Of a stretch of DNA of 22,428 bases, positions 1 through 5,761 are shown piece by piece. Location of the stretch: assembly GCA_964491375.1 (NCBI GenBank), contig CAZBGL010000315.1, positions 1-22,428 on the forward strand, given 5' to 3'. The DNA comes from CAZBGL01 sp964491375. GTDB lineage: Bacteria; Desulfobacterota; Deferrisomatia; Deferrisomatales; Deferrisomataceae. The translations under genes and the position numbers were made by a program. Numbering within the stretch: position 1 is the first letter of the stretch; each line of letters opens with the position of its first letter. The notes beneath the pieces are model-generated. The model ran no database searches, had not been told where the DNA came from, and saw nothing but the letters and a program-made list of their open reading frames with translations.

Positions 1-110
1 CCCACCGACCGCGCACGCGAGCGGCACGAGAGCCTCCGAGCACCCCCACCGGGGCCGTGGCCGCGAGCGGAGACGAGCCCCCGGGCGGCATCCCGCATGG
101 TCGGGCAAGG

Positions 111-140
111 GTCGCGGGCGGTAGCCTGCTCCCACAGGGG
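111..140 (+). repeat. REP-like dyad, copy 1
   Basis: A short imperfect inverted repeat: GCGGGC pairs with GCCTGC (one mismatch) around a short loop and is followed by TCCCACAGGGG. The arrangement, a GC-rich hairpin followed at once by CTCCCAC, resembles repetitive extragenic palindromes known from Pseudomonas and relatives. Related elements occur at 451-474, 2021-2041 and 5105-5124. Confidence 0.5.
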
Positions 141-301
141 AAAAGATGCCTCCGCCTCCAACACCCGCGCCGGGATCCGGGGGGCGCGGCGACGCGAAGG
201 CCGCGCCACCTCCAGTCGCCGCGGCCACCCCGTTTCCCCCGGCGTCACCCCACCCTCGGTTCGGTACCCGGTTCGCCAGCAACACGGTGCCGCGGCGAAA
301 C

Positions 302-346
302 AGGATACCGGACTTCGCGGCCTCCGGAGCCGCAGCCCCCGGATCC
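302..346 (+). repeat. Second dyad family, copy A
   Basis: A 45-base segment closely resembling the one at 3281-3323. Both share the order ACCGGA, CGCGGC, GGAGCCGC and CCCGGATC at similar spacing. The centre can fold as a hairpin (CGGC/GCCG type). It lies in non-coding DNA. Confidence 0.45.
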
Positions 347-450
347 CTCGCCCTCTCGCCGCGGCGCGACGGGCGTGTTTTCGCCTCGCGCAACGGTGGC
401 TACGATCGCAACGGAACTCGTGGCAATGTCGCCCGGGGTCCAGGGCCGCA

Positions 451-474
451 CAGCGGCCGGAAGGCCGCTCCCAC
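451..474 (+). repeat. REP-like dyad, copy 2
   Basis: A perfect 7-bp stem, AGCGGCC (452-458) against GGCCGCT (463-469), closes a GGAA tetraloop and is followed by CCCAC. This is the cleanest hairpin of the REP-like family in the window. It lies in the gene-free leader. Confidence 0.55.
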
Positions 475-593
475 GTCGCTGGCTGCCGGCGAACGGCTCA
501 CGGCCGGTGGCCCTCCGCGATTCCGACCCGTGGGGACCTGCGCGGATCAAACAGGCCGGCGACGGATCGTGATATCCCCCGCGAGGCGCTGCG

Positions 594-621
594 TTGAATC
601 CGCGCCGGCCTGTGGTACGGT
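594..621 (+). promoter_or_regulatory. Sigma70-like promoter of the acetamidase gene
   Basis: TTGAAT (594-599) and TACGGT (616-621) are separated by 16 bases. Transcription would start near 628, leaving a leader of roughly 55-60 bases before the ATG at 686. The -10 is one step from consensus at several positions, so the call is moderate. Confidence 0.45.
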
Positions 622-685
622 GGGTCCGGGAACACCCGGGCGCTTCGTCCGATGCGCAGCGCGCCCACGGGAAAGGAGGCAGGCC

Positions 686-1981
686 ATGGCGACCCGCAGA
701 GTACGCGTTTCCACCTACACCGGCGGGCTCATCGGACCGGGTGTTCCCATGACGGGCCCGGTGGCCGACGGGGGCACGATCGTGGCCGAGACCGCGCCCG
801 GATGCTGGGGCCCCATGATCACGCCCTCGTTCCGGGGCGGGCACGAGGTGACCACGCCCGTGGCCGTGGAGGGGGCGGAGCCCGGCGACGCCGTGGTGAT
901 CCGGATCCGGAGGATCCGGGTGACCTCCGTGGCCACCGCCTCGGGCACCATGGCGTTCGTGGAGGGCCGCTACACCGGTGATCCGTTCGTGGCACGCCAT
1001 TGCCCGGAGTGCGGTGCGAAGAATCCCCCCACGCGCCTCGAGGGCGTCGGGCCCGAGGCGGTCCGCTGCGCCCAGTGCGGGGCCGAGGTGAGCCCGTTCC
1101 GCGTGGTGAACGGGTACACCATCGTGCTCGACCCGGAAAAGGGGGTTGCGGTCACCGTGGCCCCGGCGGTGGCCGAGGAGCTCGCCCGGGACGCGGCCCG
1201 GGTCATGGCCCTTCCGTGCGGTTCGGGTCAGAACCCGTTCGTGGCCCTGTGCCCGGCCGACATCCCGGGCGTGGTGACGCGCGTGCGGCCCTTCATCGGC
1301 AACATCGGCACCATCCCGGCCGTGGACATGCCCGACTCCCACAACGCCGGGGACTTCGGGCAGTTCCTGGTGGACGCGCCCCACGAGTATGCCCTGAGCC
1401 GCGACACCCTGGACCGTGCGCGCACCGACGGCCACATGGACATCGACTCGGTGCGGGAGGGGTGCGTGCTGGTGTGCCCGGTCAAGGTGCCGGGCGGCGG
1501 CGTGTACGTGGGGGACGTGCACGCGATGCAGGGCGACGGCGAGATCGCCGGCCACACCACCGACGTGTCCGCCGAGGTGACCCTGGAGGTGGGCGTGATC
1601 AAGGGACTCGAGTTGGGCGGACCCGTGCTGTTTCCGCCCGTGGAGGACCTGCCTCCCCTGGCCCGTCCCCTGGACCCGGTCCGGCGGGAGGCCGCCCGGG
1701 AACTGGCGATCCGGTTCGGCCAGGCCGGGCTGGAAGAGACCTCCCCCATCCAGGTCGTGGGCTCCGGCCCGGACCTCAACCGGGCCACGGACAACGGCGT
1801 GGCGCGCATGGCCGCCCTGCTCGGCATGTCCAAGGACGAGGTGTCGAACCGGGTGACCCTGACCGGCGCGGTGGAGATCGGGCGTCTGCCCGGCGTGGTC
1901 ACGGTCACCCTGCTCGCACCGCTCCCATGCCTGGAGCGGGTTGGGTTGGCCGGAATTGCGCGGGGGCAGTACGGGCTGTAG
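686..1981 (+). CDS. Acetamidase/formamidase family protein
   Basis: A 431-residue protein of the FmdA/AmdA family, enzymes that hydrolyse formamide, acetamide or similar small amides to the acid plus ammonia. The frame is open further upstream, but ATG 686 follows a strong GAAAGGAGG Shine-Dalgarno, and family similarity begins directly after it (YTGGLIGPG...). Typical signatures are visible: CGSGQNP near 178-184, PFIGNIGTIPA near 202-212, and the conserved GDVHAMQGDGEIAG near 276-289, which holds the Asp/His/Glu cluster expected at the active site. An inserted CPECG (C106, C109) and CAQCG (C128, C131) pair looks like a zinc ribbon. It appears monocistronic, with a promoter at 594-621 and a hairpin 40 bases past its stop. 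The true substrate cannot be read from sequence. Confidence 0.88.
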   Translation: MATRRVRVSTYTGGLIGPGVPMTGPVADGGTIVAETAPGCWGPMITPSFRGGHEVTTPVAVEGAEPGDAVVIRIRRIRVTSVATASGTMAFVEGRYTGDPFVARHCPECGAKNPPTRLEGVGPEAVRCAQCGAEVSPFRVVNGYTIVLDPEKGVAVTVAPAVAEELARDAARVMALPCGSGQNPFVALCPADIPGVVTRVRPFIGNIGTIPAVDMPDSHNAGDFGQFLVDAPHEYALSRDTLDRARTDGHMDIDSVREGCVLVCPVKVPGGGVYVGDVHAMQGDGEIAGHTTDVSAEVTLEVGVIKGLELGGPVLFPPVEDLPPLARPLDPVRREAARELAIRFGQAGLEETSPIQVVGSGPDLNRATDNGVARMAALLGMSKDEVSNRVTLTGAVEIGRLPGVVTVTLLAPLPCLERVGLAGIARGQYGL

Positions 1982-2020
1982 GGAAACGCCCTGAAAGGCC
2001 TTCTTGGAGGGTGAGCCATC

Positions 2021-2041
2021 GCGGCTCGAAAAGCCGCTCCC
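2021..2041 (+). repeat. REP-like dyad, copy 3
   Basis: GCGGCT (2021-2026) pairs perfectly with AGCCGC (2032-2037) around a CGAAA loop, and TCCC follows. ATC precedes the stem. It lies 40 bases after the acetamidase stop and could also help end transcription, although there is no T-run. Confidence 0.55.
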
Positions 2042-2251
2042 GCTGTCAGGGGTCAACTCCGGTGGGCCGCGAGGCGGCCTGTTTGAGGACAGGATCATTT
2101 TCTGTCTTGTGTCGTCTGGCTTCTGACATCTGATCAGGGGGCCCTACCGGACGTGAGGGGTGGGAATCGCCGGGGGAAGAGGGTCGGGGTGAGGAAGGCG
2201 TGCCGAAGGGCCAAAAGCCTCCCAGCGTCCTAGTATTCTAGCCATTTCAAA

Positions 2252-2288
2252 GGCTGTGAGCCGATAGCCGTGAGCCGTCAGCCCGTGA
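2252..2288 (+). repeat. 14-base tandem repeat
   Basis: Two near-identical 14-base units (GGCTGTGAGCCGAT and AGCCGTGAGCCGTC) plus a partial third (AGCCCGTGA). They end where the AAGGAG ribosome binding site of the globin gene starts, so they form the distal part of its untranslated leader. Confidence 0.5.
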
Positions 2289-2301
2289 AGGAGAAAAGTC
2301 T

Positions 2302-3210
2302 GTGGAGCGCATGAGCCGAATGCTGGCGCACTACCGGTACGGTCCTCAGGACGAGGCGAACCGGGAGCGCCTGCGCAAGATCCTGCTTCCCGAAACCGAT
2401 CCCCTCGCCGAGGAGTTCTTTGCGTTCCTCGCGTCCGACCCGTACACCCGGGCGTTCTTCCCCGACCACGAGGCGGCCGAGCGGCGCAAGGCCATCACCC
2501 GGGCCTGGTTCCAGGCCCTCTTGACCGACCCCCTGGACGAGCGCTACCTCAGGCGGCTCCGGCGCGCCGGCAAGACCCACGTGGAACTCGGGCTGCCGGG
2601 GCACTACGTGAGCGCGGCCATGAACTTCGTGCGGGAGTTCTGCCACGAACGCCTTTCGGCCGCGGTTCCGGACCCGCACGACGCACGGCCCCTGGAAACC
2701 ACACTGAACAAGCTGCTCGACCTCAACCTGGACGCGCTCACCGAGGCGTATCGGGAGGAAGAGCTCCGGCGGGTGTTCCTGTCGCACCGAACCGAGACCG
2801 CGCTGGTGCGGTGGGTGGAACGCCTCACCCACGGGCTGAACCTGGTGCTCGTTCTGGGGCTTGTGGCCATGACCGGCGCCATCACCGCCCTGTTCATCTC
2901 GGACGTGATCCGGGTTCCGGCGACCCGCCTGGACGTGGGGGTGATCAAGGCCCTGGGATCGCTCCTCATCCTGTGGATGATGATCGAACTGCTGCACGCG
3001 GAGATCCGCTACCTCAGGGGTGGGCGGTTCACCCTGAGGGTGTTCCTGGAGTTGGCCCTGGTGGCGTTCATCCGGAAGCTGTTCGTGGCCGCGCTCGAGA
3101 AGTCCAACCCCGTGGACTTCGGGCTGCTGCTGGGGAGCCTCCTCGTGCTCGGCGCCCTGTTCTTCGTGATCGGGCGCGACGAGCGCCTGCCGCCGGACCC
3201 CGCGCGGTGA
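2302..3210 (+). CDS. Protoglobin domain fused to PsiE-like membrane domain
   Basis: A 302-residue protein. Start GTG 2302 is chosen because AAGGAG (2288-2293) lies 8 bases upstream; ATG 2311 would be too far. Residues 1-160 resemble the sensor globin/protoglobin fold: helical, with KTHVELGLPGHYV at 91-103, where H93 is the expected proximal heme ligand (family pattern H-x-x-x-GLP). Residues about 180-199, 214-232, 246-262 and 272-290 are four hydrophobic helices resembling the phosphate-starvation-inducible PsiE family, with IELLHAEIRYLRGG at about 228-241. The likely role is a heme-based oxygen, NO or redox sensor attached to the inner membrane, globin domain in the cytoplasm; no kinase or cyclase output domain is present. 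The output function is unknown. It stands alone, with convergent genes downstream. Confidence 0.75.
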   Translation: MERMSRMLAHYRYGPQDEANRERLRKILLPETDPLAEEFFAFLASDPYTRAFFPDHEAAERRKAITRAWFQALLTDPLDERYLRRLRRAGKTHVELGLPGHYVSAAMNFVREFCHERLSAAVPDPHDARPLETTLNKLLDLNLDALTEAYREEELRRVFLSHRTETALVRWVERLTHGLNLVLVLGLVAMTGAITALFISDVIRVPATRLDVGVIKALGSLLILWMMIELLHAEIRYLRGGRFTLRVFLELALVAFIRKLFVAALEKSNPVDFGLLLGSLLVLGALFFVIGRDERLPPDPAR

Positions 3211-3280
3211 TCACGAGACGGTGGGCACCCCCTGTTCGCGGCCCGGCGCTCCGCTGGCCCGCAGCGAGGTGCCGCGAACG

Positions 3281-3323
3281 AGGGAACCGGAACTCGCGGC
3301 GTCGGAGCCGCGGTTCCCGGATC
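3281..3323 (+). repeat. Second dyad family, copy B
   Basis: Nested inverted repeat: GGGAAC (3282-3287) pairs with GTTCCC (3313-3318), and CGCGGC (3295-3300) pairs with GCCGCG (3307-3312), with a 7-base bulge on the 5' side. It matches 302-346 in order and spacing of blocks. It sits between the convergent globin and hydrolase genes, where a bidirectional terminator would be expected. Confidence 0.5.
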
Positions 3324-3418
3324 GGCAAACGGTGAACACCTTCCGGCGAGACGCCTGGAGCGCGCAAGCACGCTGGGCCGTTGAAACGCGGGGCGGCCCC
3401 CGAGGGTCGGGTGGAGCG

Positions 3419-4051
3419 TCACAGGATCCGGCGGAAGAACCCGGCCACCGCCTCCCCCACCTCGTCCTCCAGGCCCACGAAGAAGTGGTCCGCGGTGGGG
3501 ATCCTGGCCACCTCGACCCGGCCCGAGGCCCCGGCGAGCCAGGCATCCAGCCGGTCCGGGGGACAGTAGGCGTCGCACCCCCCCGCCACTACCAGGCGGG
3601 GCAGGTCCAACCGGGCCAGTTCGCCCATGGGGTACAGGGCCAGGGGCGGGGCCACGGCCGCGAACCCGGTCAACCCCGCGCCCCGCAACGCCGCCCGGGA
3701 GCCCACCCACGCGCCGAACGAGTAGCCCGCCAGGAACACGGGCACAGGGCCCACCGTGGCGGCCAGCCAGCCGAGAGCCGCGGCCACGTCGGCCGTTTCG
3801 GCCTCGCCCCCGCCGTGGCCTCCGCCGCTCCTCCCCACCCCCCGGAAGTTGAACCGGAGCACGGCCCATCCTTGCGCCCGCACGGACCGGCACACCCCGG
3901 CCACCACGTTGTTGTGCATGTCGCCGCCGTACAGGGGATGGGGATGGCACACCACCACCGCCGGCCCGCCGGGCTGCGCCGGCGGACTGAACAGACCCTC
4001 CAGCGCGATCTCGCCGCAGGGTATCCGTACCGGCCGTTCCGTTCCCGTCAC
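3419..4051 (-). CDS. Alpha/beta hydrolase (COG2945-like)
   Basis: A 210-residue soluble alpha/beta hydrolase. Visible features are the early CHPHPLYGGDMHNNVV block (35-50) typical of the small COG2945-type hydrolases, the nucleophile elbow GYSFGAW with S111, the acid D160 in GGCDAYCPP, and the base H189 in ADHFF. Its length matches the family. RFNFRGVGRS (66-75) is the usual strand-loop before the helix. The gene starts 27 bases after the stop of the Clp1/Grc3-like gene on the same strand, so the two are probably co-transcribed. The substrate is unknown; family members are generally annotated as esterase or dienelactone-hydrolase-like. No signal peptide. Confidence 0.85.
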   Translation of the reverse strand: MTGTERPVRIPCGEIALEGLFSPPAQPGGPAVVVCHPHPLYGGDMHNNVVAGVCRSVRAQGWAVLRFNFRGVGRSGGGHGGGEAETADVAAALGWLAATVGPVPVFLAGYSFGAWVGSRAALRGAGLTGFAAVAPPLALYPMGELARLDLPRLVVAGGCDAYCPPDRLDAWLAGASGRVEVARIPTADHFFVGLEDEVGEAVAGFFRRIL

Positions 4052-4078
4052 CCGCTCCTCCCGGCCGGGGCCGACGGC

Positions 4079-4951
4079 TCAGCCCACCTCCCGGCCGCTC
4101 TCCGGATCCAGGTGCAGGGCACCCAGGCGTACGGCCACCGCCCGGTCCGGGTCGGCCGGGGTGAGGACCCGGAGGACGTCCGGCGTGGCTTCGGTCACCA
4201 CGCCCACGCCCGCGCACAGGCCTTCGGCGTCCACGAAGCCGGCCAGCCGGCCCGGCCGGATCCGGCCGAGCCCGTAGAGGGCCAGCCGGTGTCGGTCCAG
4301 TTCCCGGACCGTCCCGCGGGCCAGGTAGGTCCGGAACAGGCGCGCCCTCCGCTCAGCCCGCTCTTCGGGTGGCCGCGCGCGCACCGCCTCGCAGGGCTCC
4401 AGGCGGCGTATCGGGATCCGCGGGTCTGCCTCCATGGGCGCCAGGATGGGCGTGAGCTCCCCCTCCCGCTCCAGGGCCACCACGGCCGCGGGCGCCAGCG
4501 CCTCCACCTTCCAGGTCTTGAGGGCCACCCCTCCCTCGGAAGGGGCCACCAGACCGGTCGTGTCCACGAGGATCCGGTCGCACCCCAGGGCGGCGGCCCG
4601 GTCCACGAGCCTGCGCGCCCCCACGACGCACGGCAGCATGTACCCGCGGGGGGACACCGCGCCCACGAAGAAACTCGCCACCACCCGGGGGGCCCCCGCG
4701 GGCCCCCCGTCGAGCACCGCCAGGTTCTGGGTGGCCGGGAGCCCCAGCACGCTCTGACCCACGTCCGCGTCCACCCAGCCCACCCGGTGCCCCCGAAGGG
4801 CCCACTCGCGGGCCAGCCACCGCACCAGGGTGCTCTTGCCCCGGTCGGTGCGCCCGACCACCACCACCGTGGGGGGCAGATCCGCATCGGCGAGCCGCCG
4901 CCACGCCTCGGGCACGTGGATGTCCGGTGACGACTCACGGGCGTGTTCCAT
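4079..4951 (-). CDS. Clp1/Grc3-like polynucleotide 5'-kinase (P-loop)
   Basis: A 290-residue protein from ATG 4951, which follows a GAGGAGGA ribosome binding site; a 35-residue upstream extension of the frame is Pro/Arg-rich and unlikely to be used. Walker A is GRTDRGKST (33-41), followed by WVDADVGQS, the Clp1/Grc3-type D-x-x-GQS motif, then an ILVDTTGLV strand that serves as Walker B-like and TTG motif. The Clp1/Nol9/Grc3 family phosphorylates 5'-OH ends of RNA or DNA and is best known in eukaryotes and archaea; bacterial members are sparse and mostly uncharacterised. The C-terminal third carries no recognised domain. A DNA/RNA repair or RNA-processing role is inference. It probably forms an operon with the downstream hydrolase. 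Confidence 0.75.
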   Translation of the reverse strand: MEHARESSPDIHVPEAWRRLADADLPPTVVVVGRTDRGKSTLVRWLAREWALRGHRVGWVDADVGQSVLGLPATQNLAVLDGGPAGAPRVVASFFVGAVSPRGYMLPCVVGARRLVDRAAALGCDRILVDTTGLVAPSEGGVALKTWKVEALAPAAVVALEREGELTPILAPMEADPRIPIRRLEPCEAVRARPPEERAERRARLFRTYLARGTVRELDRHRLALYGLGRIRPGRLAGFVDAEGLCAGVGVVTEATPDVLRVLTPADPDRAVAVRLGALHLDPESGREVG

Positions 4952-4980
4952 TCGCCGTCCTCCTCGAGGCCGAGAAACCG

Positions 4981-5010
4981 GGATGCCGGAAGCCTGGAAC
5001 GCCGGAGCCT
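4981..5010 (+). repeat. 15-base near-tandem duplication
   Basis: GGATGCCGGAAGCCT is followed directly by GGAACGCCGGAGCCT. The units share the GCCGGA(A)GCCT core. It lies between the iorB 3' end and the start of the Clp1/Grc3-like gene, within about 30-60 bases upstream of that start, so it may lie in its promoter or leader. Confidence 0.4.
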
Positions 5011-5062
5011 CCACCCCCTTTTTCGGAGCGCCGGAGGGGGATGGGCAGGGGGCCAACGGCTG

Positions 5063-5080
5063 ACGGTCGTCGGCGACCGT
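5063..5080. terminator. Perfect hairpin downstream of iorB
   Basis: ACGGTCG (5063-5069) and CGACCGT (5074-5080) form a perfect 7-bp stem with a four-base loop. It lies about 50 bases beyond the iorB stop on the minus strand. There is no clear U-run, so a terminator role is only suggested by position. Confidence 0.3.
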
Positions 5081-5104
5081 GGGACCGGGCTCCGAGTGGC
5101 GATC

Positions 5105-5124
5105 GCGTCTCGAGAGCCGCTCCC
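5105..5124 (+). repeat. REP-like dyad, copy 4 (degenerate)
   Basis: ATCGCGTCTCGAGAGCCGCTCCC aligns with copy 3 (ATCGCG-CTCGA-AGCCGCTCCC) with few changes. One stem position is mismatched. It lies immediately after the iorB stop (minus strand). Confidence 0.45.
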
Positions 5125-5128
5125 CCGA

Positions 5129-5761
5129 TCATCCGGCACTCTCCCCCGCCAACTCCTGCCCCAGCCGGAACGCCCGCTCGTTGGTCGGGAAATCGGGCAG
5201 GCGCTCCTCCACGGTGGCGAGCAGGGCCTCGTCGCCCACCGGAAGGTCCCCCAGGGAGGCGGCCAGGCCCAGGGCGATCACGTTGACCGGCCGCAGCGAC
5301 CCGAACCGCTCCGCCGACACCCGCTCCATGGCCACGGGGTACACCCGGGGGGTGACCTCCCGCAGGATCTCCAGGACCCGGTCGAGGGGGGGATAGGCTG
5401 CCGCCCCCAGGCGGACGGCCGTTGGGGTGCGGGCGCGGGTCTCGGTGATCACCACGGTGTTCCGGTTCAGGTACGGCAGGCACCGCACGGCCTCCACGGG
5501 TTCCAGGCTGATGAGCATGTGGGCTCCGCCCCGGGGGATGAGGCCGGAAAACGGGCGCTTCCGGGGGTCCTGGCGCTCTTCGGGCGAAAGCACCCGGTAG
5601 CGCACGTTGGACGTCACCGGACCCTCCCGCTGGGCCCCGCCCCTGCGCTCGGCGCCGGTCACGTCCACGCCCTGGCGGATGGCCGCCAGCTTGAGCAGGG
5701 TGCCCAGGGTGATGACCCCCTGGCCGCCGATCCCCGCGATGAGCACGTCGTAGCGCCTCAT
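5129..5761 (-). CDS. iorB: Indolepyruvate ferredoxin oxidoreductase, beta subunit
   Basis: A 210-residue gamma/beta-type subunit of the 2-oxoacid:ferredoxin oxidoreductase superfamily. With IorA it oxidatively decarboxylates aryl pyruvates (from Trp, Phe, Tyr) to aryl acyl-CoA, CO2 and reduced ferredoxin, or runs in reverse. The N-terminal GIGGQG (10-15) is the family hallmark; the following ERRGGAQREGPV (39-50) matches the conserved R-G-G region; the C-terminal RPVNVIALG (157-165) is also typical. The ATG overlaps the iorA stop (ATGA), indicating translational coupling. It is the last gene of a four-gene operon that begins at 8903. Cytoplasmic. Length is normal for stand-alone IorB. Confidence 0.9.
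   Translation of the reverse strand: MRRYDVLIAGIGGQGVITLGTLLKLAAIRQGVDVTGAERRGGAQREGPVTSNVRYRVLSPEERQDPRKRPFSGLIPRGGAHMLISLEPVEAVRCLPYLNRNTVVITETRARTPTAVRLGAAAYPPLDRVLEILREVTPRVYPVAMERVSAERFGSLRPVNVIALGLAASLGDLPVGDEALLATVEERLPDFPTNERAFRLGQELAGESAG

Larger units (their letters stand above)
1..685. other. Gene-free leader region
   Basis: This stretch lies before the first convincing gene. Several open frames cross it, but they overlap each other on both strands, are rich in Arg/Pro/Gly, and show no family motif, as expected for random frames in GC-rich DNA. What it does hold is three inverted-repeat elements (111-140, 302-346, 451-474) and a sigma70-like promoter at 594-621 that serves the acetamidase/formamidase gene. 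No tRNA or riboswitch fold was recognised. The first 100 bases could belong to the downstream side of an unseen gene; nothing visible settles this. Confidence 0.6.
1982..2301. other. Gene-free gap with repeats
   Basis: A gap of 320 bases between two plus-strand genes. It holds a REP-like hairpin (2021-2041), a TATTCT hexamer at 2234-2239 that could be a -10 element (no convincing -35 partner), and a 14-base tandem repeat running into the ribosome binding site of the globin gene. The base composition around 2080-2260 is less GC-rich than the neighbouring genes. No small gene with a ribosome binding site was seen. Confidence 0.5.

Noticed and set aside
146..685. A 180-residue N-terminal extension of the acetamidase
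   Set aside because: Family similarity and a strong ribosome binding site begin at ATG 686; the extension contains repeats, the promoter and no family sequence.
3009..4217. A 402-codon minus-strand frame over the globin and hydrolase genes
   Set aside because: Composition is Gly/Arg/Pro-rich without motifs; the hydrolase in another frame has its complete catalytic triad.
4996..5040. CCCCCTTTTT stretch as a Rho-independent terminator
   Set aside because: The A-run on the minus strand lies inside rather than after the putative stem, and no stable hairpin with a following U-run can be drawn.
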